Assembly: GCF_001618885.1 (NCBI RefSeq)
Contig: NZ_CP015114.1
Span: 1,984,001 to 2,048,000, forward strand
Direction: 5' to 3'
Length of the DNA: 64,000 bases
DNA from: Staphylococcus condimenti
GTDB lineage: Bacteria; Bacillota; Bacilli; Staphylococcales; Staphylococcaceae
The first letter of the stretch is position 1. Each line of letters begins with the position of its first letter. Under the pieces are notes generated by a model, which saw only the letters and a program-made list of their open reading frames with translations, ran no database searches and was not told where the DNA came from. Shown here piece after piece: positions 55,105 through 63,991 of the stretch. Position numbers and translations under genes: made by a program.

Positions 55105-56212
55105 AGCGATTTTAGTACGTGTTATTACTGATTTATTCAGGGATAAACGTACACTAGCATTAATGTTTATTGTTCCTTTGCTGATTTTAACAATTATGTA
55201 TTTTTTATTTAATAGTGATACGGATGAACATTTGAAAGTAGGATTTTCAAACGACGTACCTAATAGTTTTGTGAAAGCTTTACCTAATGATAAAACAGAC
55301 ACCTCTACATATAAAAATGTGGATTCTGTAAAATCGCTGATTGAGAAACATAACCTTGATGCATTTGTGAAGAAAAAAGGTGATAAATTAGAGGTCACAT
55401 ACACAAATGAAGATCCAAGTAAAACGAATGCTGTAAAGCAGATGCTCGGTGGTGCAATACAGAAGAATAAAATGCAGGGCGTTATGAAACAAGTGAATAC
55501 GATGAAAGCTCAAATGAATAAAATGCCTGGAAATGACAAAAATGCCGAAACAGGAAAATTAGATAATAGTTTATCAATGAAATCTCATTATTTATATGGA
55601 GATTCAGATAGTACTTATTTCGATAAAATGTTCCCGATTTTAATGGGATTCTTCGTGTTCTTATTTGTATTTTTGATTTCTGGAATTGCATTGTTGCGAG
55701 AGCGGACATCAGGAACGTTAGAACGTGTTTTAGCAACATCTATTAAACGAAGTGAAATTGTTTTTGGATACTTAGTAGGTTACGGTATCTTTGCAGTTAT
55801 ACAAACAATGATAATCGTTTTATTTTCAATCTATTTATTGAAAGTAGAAATGGCAGGTAATCTTGGTTGGGTATTGTTGATTAATATTTTAGTTGCTTTT
55901 GCTGCATTAGCAATGGGATTATTTATTTCAACTTTTGCTAATTCAGAGTTCCAGATGTTGCAATTTATTCCGGTTGTTGTCGTTCCTCAGGTTTTATTCT
56001 CAGGTATTATTCCATTGGATAATGTGAACCGCTGGATAGCAAGTATCGGTTATTTATTCCCGTTGCGTTATGCAGGAGATGCTTTGACGAAGGTAATGGT
56101 AAAGGCAGAAGGAATTGGATATTTCTGGTTGGATGTTTGTATTTTATTATTGTTCATTATAGTGTTTACAATTTTGAATATTGTAGGGTTGAAACGCTAT
56201 CGAAAAGTTTAG
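55094..56212 (+). CDS. ABC-2 type exporter permease
   Basis: A 372-residue permease. There is one N-terminal membrane segment (about 18-38), then an extracytoplasmic domain of about 130 residues rich in K/D/N (about 40-175), then five C-terminal segments from about 180. RERTSGTLERVLATSIKRSEIVFGY is the typical ABC-2 coupling region and SGIIPLDNVNRWIASIGYLFPLRYAGDAL is the family C-terminal motif. GAGGTGAAG precedes the ATG. It pairs with the overlapping ATPase gene. The large external domain suits YhgE/drug-exporter relatives. Substrate unknown. Confidence 0.87.
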   Translation: MRFKAILVRVITDLFRDKRTLALMFIVPLLILTIMYFLFNSDTDEHLKVGFSNDVPNSFVKALPNDKTDTSTYKNVDSVKSLIEKHNLDAFVKKKGDKLEVTYTNEDPSKTNAVKQMLGGAIQKNKMQGVMKQVNTMKAQMNKMPGNDKNAETGKLDNSLSMKSHYLYGDSDSTYFDKMFPILMGFFVFLFVFLISGIALLRERTSGTLERVLATSIKRSEIVFGYLVGYGIFAVIQTMIIVLFSIYLLKVEMAGNLGWVLLINILVAFAALAMGLFISTFANSEFQMLQFIPVVVVPQVLFSGIIPLDNVNRWIASIGYLFPLRYAGDALTKVMVKAEGIGYFWLDVCILLLFIIVFTILNIVGLKRYRKV

Positions 56213-56223
56213 ATTTAGGATTG

Positions 56224-56249
56224 AAAGCGGACTTCGGTCCGCTTTTTTT
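56224..56249 (+). terminator. Terminator of the ABC exporter operon
   Basis: Nine-bp stem AAAGCGGAC / GTCCGCTTT capped by a UUCG tetraloop, then TTTT. Confidence 0.93.
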
Positions 56250-56404
56250 ATAGGATTCTAAGTACTGTTTTAAATGTTGAAAGATATTTATATTATTAAC
56301 AGTTATTCTATTATAAAAATTTACTGAGTATAGGGATGTTTTTAGAATTTAAAGCAAACAGAATATAAGAATAACGATTTACTCATCAAATTGTATTCGA
56401 TTCA

Positions 56405-56419
56405 TTGACAGCGCTTTCG
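56405..56419 (+). promoter_or_regulatory. -35 box overlapped by a cre-like site, before the FGGY kinase gene
   Basis: TTGACA at 56405-56410 is a perfect -35 hexamer, and TGACAGCGCTTTCG (56406-56419) matches the cre consensus except for the final base. The -10 expected 17 bp later is poor (TAATGT). Overlap of cre with the -35 predicts repression by CcpA. The remaining 56,250-56,521 shows nothing else. Confidence 0.6.
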
Positions 56420-56521
56420 TTATATTCTAATGTTTTTATAAACAATTACTTAGCATCATACAAACATACATATAAAATGAAAAATTAAGAAATTCGTAAA
56501 TTTGAAATGGAAGGAAATACT

Positions 56522-58129
56522 ATGTCGAATAATATTGAAACAATAAAACAGATGATTGAAGATGGCGGCTTGTCAATTGGTATTGAATTTGGTTCAACGC
56601 GTATTAAGACAGTAGCTGTGGATGAAAATTGTACGACCGTTGCAACGGGATCGTTTGAATGGGAGAACCAATTTTTAAATGGTTATTGGACATATTCAAT
56701 TAATGATGTGTGGATCGGACTGCAAAAGAGTTATCGTGAAATGGCGGACTATGTAAGACGTGAATTCGGGGTTGCAATTCAACGTGTGAAATCTATAGGT
56801 ATCAGTGGCATGATGCATGGATATCTTGCTTTTGACGATAAAGATGATTTGCTAGTTCCTTTCAGAACGTGGCGGAATAATAATGCAAATGAAGCAGCAG
56901 GAATTTTAAGTAAAATATTTGGAGTAAATATTCCTGAACGTTGGAGTATTGCACAATTATATCAATCAGCTTTGGAAGGTGCAGCACATACTTCAAAGGT
57001 AAGTTATATGACAACATTATCAGGATTTGTTCACTGGTATTTAACCGGGGAACGTGTGCTAGGTGTTGGAGACGCATCAGGGATGTTTCCAATTGATCAG
57101 AAAACAGGCATGTTTCGAGAAGATCTATTAGAACAGTTTAATATGCTTTTTCATAAAAAAGGATTCAAACAAGATGTACGTGAATTATTACCGCGCGTAT
57201 TGAGTGCGGGAGAGAATGCAGGTTATTTAACTGCAGAAGGCGCACGATTAATTGATTCTGAGAGAGAATTAGAAGCAGGAGTGCCATTGTGTGCACCTGA
57301 AGGTGATGCAGCAACTGGAATGGTTGCTACAAATAGTGTTGCACCGCGCACTGGTAATATTTCAGCTGGCACAAGTATTTTCTCGATGATTGTATTAGAT
57401 CATCCATTAAAGCGTGTTTATCCAGAAGTTGACTTAGTCGCAACACCAGCAGGTCATGAGGTAGCTATGATTCATGCTAATAATTGTACATCTGATATTA
57501 ATGCTTGGATGGATGTCTTTGCAGAAGTGTTAGACGCAATGGGAGTGGATTATTCTAAAGATGAATTATTCACTCGAATGTTTGAATCAGCATTGGATGG
57601 TGATACTGACCTAGGTCGCTTATTATCTTATGGATATGTTTCAGGTGAATTTATAACTGATGTACCCAAAGGATTCCCAATGTTGATTAGAGATGTTGAT
57701 AGTAAGTTTACATTAGCAAATCTGATGAAAACACATATTTTCAGTGCTTTCAGTACGTTAAAAATTGGCATTGATTTATTAAAACAAAATGAAGCGATGG
57801 AAATTGATAGTATGGTAGGTCATGGCGGTATCTTTAAAACAGAACGTGTCGCACAAAGTTTCTTAGCAGCAGCTTTAGAGAGTCCTGTAAGTGTAATGCA
57901 GACAGCCAGTGAAGGAGGTGCATGGGGGATTGCAGTTTTAGCGCGTTACTTGATAGATGCAAAAGAAGGTAAAACGCTCGCAGACTACTTACAAGAAAAA
58001 GCTTTTGGGAATTCTGACGCTTTAGTCATCGAACCGAAAAAAGAAGATGTAGAAACTTTTCGTAAGTATATTAAGAAATTTGAAACAGGTTTATCGATAG
58101 AACGAAGTGCCGGAGTCTATTTGGATTAA
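56522..58129 (+). CDS. FGGY-family carbohydrate kinase, ribulokinase-like
   Basis: A 535-residue ATP-dependent sugar kinase. SIGIEFGSTRIKTVAVDEN is the first phosphate-binding loop, SIGISGMMHGYLAFD the substrate region, and FRTWRNNNANEAA follows. GDASGMFPID, NISAGTSIFSMIVLDHP and VMQTASEGGAWGIAVLARYL complete the FGGY pattern. The opening resembles, from memory, lactobacillus-type L-ribulokinase (AraB) more than the S. aureus AraB. No araA or araD is adjacent, so the substrate is unassigned; xylulose or ribulose are candidates. ATGGAAGGAAA overlaps an earlier in-frame ATG (56507) and spaces to ATG 56522. A cre-like site upstream suggests catabolite repression. Confidence 0.82.
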   Translation: MSNNIETIKQMIEDGGLSIGIEFGSTRIKTVAVDENCTTVATGSFEWENQFLNGYWTYSINDVWIGLQKSYREMADYVRREFGVAIQRVKSIGISGMMHGYLAFDDKDDLLVPFRTWRNNNANEAAGILSKIFGVNIPERWSIAQLYQSALEGAAHTSKVSYMTTLSGFVHWYLTGERVLGVGDASGMFPIDQKTGMFREDLLEQFNMLFHKKGFKQDVRELLPRVLSAGENAGYLTAEGARLIDSERELEAGVPLCAPEGDAATGMVATNSVAPRTGNISAGTSIFSMIVLDHPLKRVYPEVDLVATPAGHEVAMIHANNCTSDINAWMDVFAEVLDAMGVDYSKDELFTRMFESALDGDTDLGRLLSYGYVSGEFITDVPKGFPMLIRDVDSKFTLANLMKTHIFSAFSTLKIGIDLLKQNEAMEIDSMVGHGGIFKTERVAQSFLAAALESPVSVMQTASEGGAWGIAVLARYLIDAKEGKTLADYLQEKAFGNSDALVIEPKKEDVETFRKYIKKFETGLSIERSAGVYLD

Positions 58130-58398
58130 ATAACAATAAAACTTGGAGCAAGACAGTTTGAATATCAGCTCATTATATTATTCAATCTATTTGGGATTAT
58201 ATGACAAAGCTATCGTTATGACATACTCTAATGAATTATCCGAGGTTGCATGAAGAATTAAATATTACCTAATTGATACATCTTTATTTGTAAATGGTAG
58301 TGTATTTATATTTTGAGGTGGTTACATAACTTAATAATCTAACTGAAATAGAAAGATTTACAACTGACAAGATAATATCTTAACAAAAATACTTATCT
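58130..58398 (+). other. Untranslated or decayed stretch between the FGGY kinase gene and its terminator
   Basis: About 270 bp with only one open stretch of note: some 35 codons in one frame (about 58,150-58,250; reading ...YYSIYLGLYDKAIVMTYSNEL...) with no convincing start site. It could be a long 3' UTR or a gene remnant. I recognise no family. Confidence 0.35.
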
Positions 58399-58442
58399 AA
58401 AAGACAAGGCTTCTGTAAAATCAGAAGTCTTGTCTTTTTATT
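58399..58442 (+). terminator. Terminator, 270 bp beyond the FGGY kinase gene
   Basis: Fifteen-bp stem AAGACAAGGCTTCTG / CAGAAGTCTTGTCTT with one wobble, loop TAAAAT, then TTTATTTT. A very strong terminator without an adjacent coding gene. Confidence 0.9.
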
Positions 58443-58913
58443 TTAAAAGTTATTGTTATCTTAAGATGAAATGTTAGCTAATTAATATAATTACAACCTA
58501 CAAAAAACAAATTTTAGCAAAAGAAAGAATTAATTTCGCTTATATATAGAAAAAATAGGGGGAGCCGTAGGAAAAGGTTATCAAACTTAAAATATAAGGG
58601 ACATTTTCTTATACAGAATTCCTTATTTTTAAATATAAATACACATGGTGGAAAATGAAATACGTCATAATATTAAATAAAAAAGTTTATTATAACTAGT
58701 CTGGATTGTGTTATAATTATTTTTGTTAATTATTTGTAAAGAATGTGTGGTTAAATTCGCTAGTTATCAATATATAAGAGGACGAGTTGTAATAAAAGTT
58801 TTTACTGCAATTCTTATTTTTGGTTGAAACTACGTATGAATTTGATATAAATATTATTTAAAGAACAATGTTACACTTTATAGGAAATGGTTGTTAGAAA
58901 GGGTTATAAACAT
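58443..58913 (+). other. AT-rich upstream region of the TagF-GT4 fusion gene
   Basis: About 470 bp with no supported gene. TATAAT occurs at about 58,712-58,717 with a poor -35. A purine-rich GGGGGAG lies near 58,560 without a following open frame. The long spacer may hold a leader or regulatory region for the next gene. Confidence 0.4.
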
Positions 58914-61439
58914 ATGTCAATAAGTTACGAAGAACTGAATTTAAAAGGCAAATTAGTTGTTCAAGCAGATAGAAAGATTAATTTTTTAATGGGACCTATA
59001 AAATCATATTATGGTATGAATAATATTAGTTTAATAATGGATTATGCTAAATGCTTTGAAAAATTAGAGGTGCAAAAAAATAGAATACTTTATCAATCAA
59101 GGGATGGTAAAAGTATGTCGGATTCACCATATGCAATTTTTAAGTATTTAATGGAATCTAGTGAGTTTAATGATTATATCCATATTTGGGCTTGTGAATC
59201 AAATGAAGTCAGAAAATATTATAAAAAAAGATATAAACATTTAAAAAATGTTGAATTTGTGGTTATTCATGGAAAAGAATACTTAAAAGAACTATCAATT
59301 TGTAAATATCTGATAAATAATTCATCATTCTCAATTTATTTCACAGCAAAACCTGAGCAAGTTTATATAAATACTTGGCATGGCACCCCCCTTAAATATA
59401 TGGGTCTTGATTTAGAAAATAGCTTATTAGCCATTCAAAATTTAATGAGAAATTTTTTTAATACCAGCTATATGGTTACACAAAATAGGCATACAACTGA
59501 CATATTTAAAAGAGCGTATCAATTGGATGGTTTATATGACGGTGAATTTATTGAAGATGGATATCCGAGAACAGACCTGACTTTAAACACTTCCAGAAAA
59601 AAATTAGAAATGATTTTGAAAAAAGATGGTGTGAAATTTACCCGAAAAAAGAATTTACTGTTTGCACCTACATATCGTGGTCATTTTATGGAACCTTCGG
59701 ACGATATAGAACAATTAGTTGAGGTAATAAATCAATTAGAACGTAATACAGACTATAATATTTTATTAAAAGTTCACCCGTTCTTATATGATAATGTTGT
59801 AGAAGATGACCGATTGAAGAAATTTTTAATAAAGGATACTTATGATCCTAATGAAATTTTGAGCATAGCTGATTTATTGATAACTGATTATTCAAGTATT
59901 TTTTTCGATTTTTTAGTTACAGATAAGCCTATTATATTTTATACTTCAGATTATGAAAAATATAAAAATGAGAGAGGATTATATATAGATGTTGATCAAC
60001 TTCCAGGACCAACTGTAACTTCTGTTGAAGAATTGATTTTTTCTATAAAAAATGAAAGTTTCAATCAACAAAAATATAAATCAAAATATAATGAGTTTAA
60101 AGAAAGATTCACTCCTTATGATGATGGAAAAGTAACTGAAAGATTAGTAAATAGAATCTTTAAGTTAACCCCTAATAAAATTAAAAAAAGTAATAAAGAA
60201 AGAGTTTTAATATATGCCGGTGGATTAATGAATAATGGAATAACAAGCTCTCTTCTTAATTTGCTTGAAAATATTGATTATAATCGTTTTGAAGTTATTA
60301 TTTTTATGCAAAGAAAAACAAATAAAATTGTTCTTGACAATCTTAATAGCATCAATAAAAATGTTAAAATTATTTTGAGAAGTGGAGGTTTTTTTGCTAC
60401 TTTTAATGAAAATTACAGAAATAATTTTGTTCGTAAAAGAGGAATGGTTTCTAAAATCGAAGAAAGAGTTTATCCTAAAAAAGCTTATAAGAGAGAGTTT
60501 AGAAGGTTGTTTGGTAATAGTAAATTTGATTATGTAATAGATTTTAGTGGTTACTCTATGTTTTGGTCCAATCTATTATTAGCAACTGATTCAAAAAAGA
60601 AATTTGTATATCTACATAGTGATATGAATGAAGATTTAGTTAAAGTAGTAGGGAATAAACGACCACATATTATTAACTTAAAGGGTCTTATGACTTTGTA
60701 TCCTAAATTTGATAAGTTGGTAAATGTATCTGAAAATATTCATAAAATAAATGAGAAAAAATTAAAACGCTTTAAACCTGGAAATAAGTTTGTAACAGTC
60801 AGTAATTCTTTAGATTTAAAGGGCTTATTTGAAAGTGCTAAAAAACAGGAAAATATAATAAAAACAAATGAAGAAAACAAATCGATGATAATTGCTAATT
60901 CTCCAACTGGAGTAGAAATAATCAATTTCGATGAATCTAAGTTTAATATATTCGCTTGTGGTAGATTATCTCCAGAAAAGGGATTTGACAATCTGATTGA
61001 AGGCTTTTCTGAAATTGCAAATGAATATCCAAACGCGATGCTATATATTCTTGGAGAAGGTAAAGAACGTACAATCTTAGAAACTTTAATTCATAATTTA
61101 GGTTTAAGCGAAAGAGTGTATTTATTAGGGCATCAATCAAATCCTTTCAGTTTAATTAATAAATCTGATTTATTTGTTTTATCTTCGCATTACGAAGGTC
61201 AAGGATTAGTATTATTAGAATGCTTAGCGTTAAATAAAAATATATTATCGGCAGATTTAGAGGTTACTAGAGAAATTTTAGATAATGGCAGATATGGAAT
61301 GTTAAAAAATAACGATGCTAAATCACTTGCAGAAGGAATGAAATCTTTCTTAGAAGGTGACAATCCTTCATATGAAAAATATAATATTGAGTCATACAAT
61401 GCAAATGCTTTAAACCAATTTTACAGTTTGTTTGAATAA
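58914..61439 (+). CDS. TagF glycerophosphotransferase - GT4 glycosyltransferase fusion, both halves intact
   Basis: An 841-residue bifunctional protein. The TagF half (about 50-410) has INTWHGTPLKYMG (His156), FAPTYRGHF, LLKVHPFLY and LLITDYSSIFFDF. The second half (about 435-841) has YAGGLMNNGITSSLLNL, VIDFSGYSMFWSNLL, ACGRLSPEKGFDNLIEGF, LYILGEGKERTILE and the donor motif SSHYEGQGLVLLECLALNKN. It shows the same two-domain plan as the 31,184 and 33,558 proteins, but here both active sites look complete. AGAAAGGG is spaced for ATG 58914 and not the earlier in-frame ATG at 58887. It stands alone with its own terminator. It probably makes a glycosylated glycerol-phosphate polymer; the sugar is unknown. 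Confidence 0.84.
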   Translation: MSISYEELNLKGKLVVQADRKINFLMGPIKSYYGMNNISLIMDYAKCFEKLEVQKNRILYQSRDGKSMSDSPYAIFKYLMESSEFNDYIHIWACESNEVRKYYKKRYKHLKNVEFVVIHGKEYLKELSICKYLINNSSFSIYFTAKPEQVYINTWHGTPLKYMGLDLENSLLAIQNLMRNFFNTSYMVTQNRHTTDIFKRAYQLDGLYDGEFIEDGYPRTDLTLNTSRKKLEMILKKDGVKFTRKKNLLFAPTYRGHFMEPSDDIEQLVEVINQLERNTDYNILLKVHPFLYDNVVEDDRLKKFLIKDTYDPNEILSIADLLITDYSSIFFDFLVTDKPIIFYTSDYEKYKNERGLYIDVDQLPGPTVTSVEELIFSIKNESFNQQKYKSKYNEFKERFTPYDDGKVTERLVNRIFKLTPNKIKKSNKERVLIYAGGLMNNGITSSLLNLLENIDYNRFEVIIFMQRKTNKIVLDNLNSINKNVKIILRSGGFFATFNENYRNNFVRKRGMVSKIEERVYPKKAYKREFRRLFGNSKFDYVIDFSGYSMFWSNLLLATDSKKKFVYLHSDMNEDLVKVVGNKRPHIINLKGLMTLYPKFDKLVNVSENIHKINEKKLKRFKPGNKFVTVSNSLDLKGLFESAKKQENIIKTNEENKSMIIANSPTGVEIINFDESKFNIFACGRLSPEKGFDNLIEGFSEIANEYPNAMLYILGEGKERTILETLIHNLGLSERVYLLGHQSNPFSLINKSDLFVLSSHYEGQGLVLLECLALNKNILSADLEVTREILDNGRYGMLKNNDAKSLAEGMKSFLEGDNPSYEKYNIESYNANALNQFYSLFE

Positions 61440-61444
61440 TAAAG

Positions 61445-61489
61445 AATCCCGGCAAGAGAAGGAATTTTCTCTATCTTGCCGGGATTTTG
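61445..61489 (+). terminator. Terminator of the TagF-GT4 fusion gene
   Basis: Perfect 13-bp stem AATCCCGGCAAGA / TCTTGCCGGGATT with a 16-nt loop, then TTG. Stem strong, T-run short. Confidence 0.82.
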
Positions 61490-61524
61490 TATAGGTGATT
61501 ACATTTGGTTAGAATAAATTTTTA

Positions 61525-63000
61525 TTATTCGTTTTCTTTACGACGTGCTTGTACTAAGAATAATGTTCCAGCACTTGCGAACAATGTACCTGCAAGCATT
61601 CCGAATAATACTTGATCTTGTTCACCAGTTTCTGGTAATTGTTTTTTAGCAGCTTCAGCTTTTTGTTGTGCTTTAGCTTCGTTTTTAGTAACTTTTGCTT
61701 GTGCTAAGTTTTGATCTGTTTTTTGTTCAGTTGTAACTTTAGCAGTTTGATCTTTACCAGGTTGAGCTACTTTATCACTACCAGTAGTTACTGCTGAACC
61801 TTGTTTAGTACCTTTATCTGATTTAACTTTTTTATCGTCTTTATCAGATTTATTATCTTTCTTAGGTGTTTGTTCAGCTTTTTGTCTTTTTTCAGGTTTT
61901 ACGTTTGGTTCTTTAGGATCTTTATCTTTTTTAGGTGCTTGTGTAGCATCTAAAGCTTTAGCATCTTTCACAACTTTATCAATGTTTTTCACGTTATTAT
62001 GTGCATCGTCATTAAGTTTGCTGTGTGCAGCAGCTTTTTGTTCAGGTGTTAAGTTTTTCAAAGCGTCTACTTCATTATGTGCTTTTTTAACTTTTTCAGC
62101 TACATCTTGAGAAAGACCAGTATTAGCGCCAGCTTCTCTTGCATGTTTTTCATTGCCGTTGTTAGTATCTAATTGTCTAGCGTTAGTAACGATACCTTTC
62201 AAGTTTTGGCCTTTGTTGTTAGCACTGTCATTTTTGATTTGTTTAACAAAAGCTTCTTTTTGTTGATCAGTTAAGTTGTGAAGACCGTTTACTTGGTCAA
62301 TTGCAACTGTAGTTAAAGTTTCTAATTCTTTAGCTTCTTTCTTTTCAACAGTATTAGCGCCAGCTTCTCTTGCGTGTTTTTCATTGCCGTTGTTAGTATC
62401 TAATTGTTTAGCATTTTCAACAATAGCATTAATGTTTTGACCATTGTTATTTCCGCTATCATGTAAGATTTGGTTAATAAACGCATCTTTTTGTTGGTCA
62501 GTTAAGTTGTGTAAGTTGTTAACTGTATTATAAGCAACTTGAGTAATCGTGTTTAACTCTTTCGCAGCTTTCGCTTTAGCCTCTTGTTCTTTCGCAGCTT
62601 TTTGAGCCAATTCTACTTGAGCGTTTACAGCTTTAGCGTCTTGTAAGATACCAGGGATGTCAGCTGTAGCAGCATCAGCGATTTTTTTGTTGTAAATATC
62701 TTTAGTTTCTTTAGAAATACCATTTAAAGCATTTACTTCAGCTTGACCTTTTTCTACTTGTTCTTTTGAAACGTTTTGAGCAGTTTCGACTTGTTTTTGA
62801 GTATTTTCTTTAGCTTCTAGTTCAGCACCAGCTTTTTTAGCAAGTTCAACTTGAGCATTAACTGCTTGAGCGTCTTTTTCAGCTTGTGTAGTTTCAGCAT
62901 TTGCAGCTTGAGCTCCACCTAAAAATACTAATGTTCCTAATGATACTGAGGCGATACCTACTGATAATTTTCTTAAAGAGAAAAGTTGTTTTTTCTTCAT
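61525..63000 (-). CDS. LPXTG-anchored surface protein with repeated three-helix modules
   Basis: A 491-residue cell-wall protein. The signal peptide carries a YSIRK-like motif (FSLRKLSVGIASVSLG) and ends near AANAET. Residues about 34-360 are helical modules with N-L-T/x-x-Q-K-A signatures (NLHNLTDQQKDAFINQI, GLHNLTDQQKEAFVKQI, ALKNLTPEQKAAAHSKL), resembling GA/FIVAR-type or protein A-like three-helix bundles. One unit is duplicated nearly exactly (NNGNEKHAREAGANT occurs twice, 77 residues apart). A K/D/T-rich wall-spanning region follows, then LPETGEQ, a hydrophobic segment and ARRKENE, so sortase A should anchor it. TAGGAGGA precedes the ATG. The ligand is unknown. Confidence 0.9.
   Translation of the reverse strand: MKKKQLFSLRKLSVGIASVSLGTLVFLGGAQAANAETTQAEKDAQAVNAQVELAKKAGAELEAKENTQKQVETAQNVSKEQVEKGQAEVNALNGISKETKDIYNKKIADAATADIPGILQDAKAVNAQVELAQKAAKEQEAKAKAAKELNTITQVAYNTVNNLHNLTDQQKDAFINQILHDSGNNNGQNINAIVENAKQLDTNNGNEKHAREAGANTVEKKEAKELETLTTVAIDQVNGLHNLTDQQKEAFVKQIKNDSANNKGQNLKGIVTNARQLDTNNGNEKHAREAGANTGLSQDVAEKVKKAHNEVDALKNLTPEQKAAAHSKLNDDAHNNVKNIDKVVKDAKALDATQAPKKDKDPKEPNVKPEKRQKAEQTPKKDNKSDKDDKKVKSDKGTKQGSAVTTGSDKVAQPGKDQTAKVTTEQKTDQNLAQAKVTKNEAKAQQKAEAAKKQLPETGEQDQVLFGMLAGTLFASAGTLFLVQARRKENE
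62120..62405 (-). repeat. Near-identical direct repeats in the LPXTG gene, period 231 bp
   Basis: A block of about 55 bases starting at 62120 recurs at 62351 with one or two changes, that is 231 bp or 77 codons apart. It covers the linker encoding LDTNNGNEKHAREAGANT. The modules between are less alike at DNA level. Such repeats permit copy-number change by recombination. Confidence 0.8.
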
Positions 63001-63319
63001 GATGTGAAATCCTCCTAATGTGGCTGTTTATAATAATGTGATAGACATAAATATATACTGCTAGTGAGTATATTTAAGTTATGTCTCTATTTTACACAAT
63101 AGGGATAGACACATTTTTGCACTTTTTAAAAATTATCAGAAAATTTTCGCAATAAAAAATCATAGTTATCCACAAGTAATGTCATAATGTGTCATTACTT
63201 GCAGAAACTGTGATTTATTACACACTTTAGCCTTTTTTCTTCTAAAAATAATTAATGAAAAGTTGCTCGTTCTCTAAATTGTTATATTTAATAGGAAGAA
63301 ATGTGCAATGCATGCATTT
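63001..63319 (-). promoter_or_regulatory. Upstream region of the LPXTG gene with a leader dyad
   Basis: An inverted repeat AGACATAA / TTATGTCT with further A/T pairing spans 63043-63086, 43-86 bp before the ATG, and would fold in the mRNA leader. A TAAAAT box follows upstream on the minus strand near 63,095-63,100 without a clear -35. No gene is visible in this 319-bp gap. No terminator for the dehalogenase gene was identified with confidence. Confidence 0.45.
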
Positions 63320-63991
63320 TTAATTGAGTTTCAACCAATGAACTAATTCATCTAAATCTTGAACTGTAATTTTTGGCAATGGTCCATTTTTATCAAAAAT
63401 GTTTTGATTGCGATTCACCCAAGCAGTATCGAATCCAAAATTTGCTGCACCAGAAATATCCCAAGTGTTAGACGAAACGAAAAGGACTTCGTCACGTTTT
63501 ACAGGATAATATTTTAAAACAAGTGCATAGCTAGCTTGGCTTGGCTTATATTGTTTAATATCGTTTGCACTAATGATAGAATCTAATTTATCTGAAATGC
63601 CAGCATTTTCAATCACAGGGTCTAGCATATCCATACTGCCATTTGAAAAAACAGATAGTTTTTTCTGTAAGTCCAATAAGGATTTAAGTGCATTAGGAAC
63701 TTCTTTAAATAAATCCAGCTTCAAATATTCATCAAAAATTGTATTAATATCTTGGTGGTTGTAAGGTACTTTGTTTTGTTCGAGCGCATATTCTAAAGCT
63801 TGTTTAGTGATGTCGTCAAATGTGATATAACGTCCCATTACTTGGCGTAAGAAAGTATGTTTAAGCTGAGTATTTCGCCACAATTTAGATACAGCTTCAC
63901 TCTTATTTCCTGCATACTCATCTAATTTTTCTTTTACAGATGATGTATCAAATAATGTTCCATAAGCATCAAATACAATTACTTTATACAT
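63320..63991 (-). CDS. Haloacid dehalogenase, type II (HAD superfamily)
   Basis: A 223-residue HAD hydrolase of the L-2-haloacid dehalogenase type. Motif I is VIVFDAYGTLFDTSSV (Asp nucleophile at residue 8), motif II LSVFSNGSMDML, motif III Lys in IKQYKPSQASY and motif IV VSSNTWDISGAANFGFDTAWVNR, which is diagnostic of type II dehalogenases with SSNxWDxxGA. Length is normal. The ATG at 63991 lies 9 bases from the window edge, so the Shine-Dalgarno and neighbours upstream are not visible. Natural substrates in staphylococci are unknown. Confidence 0.88.
   Translation of the reverse strand: MYKVIVFDAYGTLFDTSSVKEKLDEYAGNKSEAVSKLWRNTQLKHTFLRQVMGRYITFDDITKQALEYALEQNKVPYNHQDINTIFDEYLKLDLFKEVPNALKSLLDLQKKLSVFSNGSMDMLDPVIENAGISDKLDSIISANDIKQYKPSQASYALVLKYYPVKRDEVLFVSSNTWDISGAANFGFDTAWVNRNQNIFDKNGPLPKITVQDLDELVHWLKLN

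Noticed and set aside
62120..62405. CRISPR-like direct repeats
   Set aside because: The period of 231 bp is codon-based and lies within a repeated-module surface protein gene.
37507..63055. TGATAGACATAAAT shared near 37,507 and 63,039
   Set aside because: A 14-base AT-rich match in opposite relation to the neighbouring genes; likely chance.
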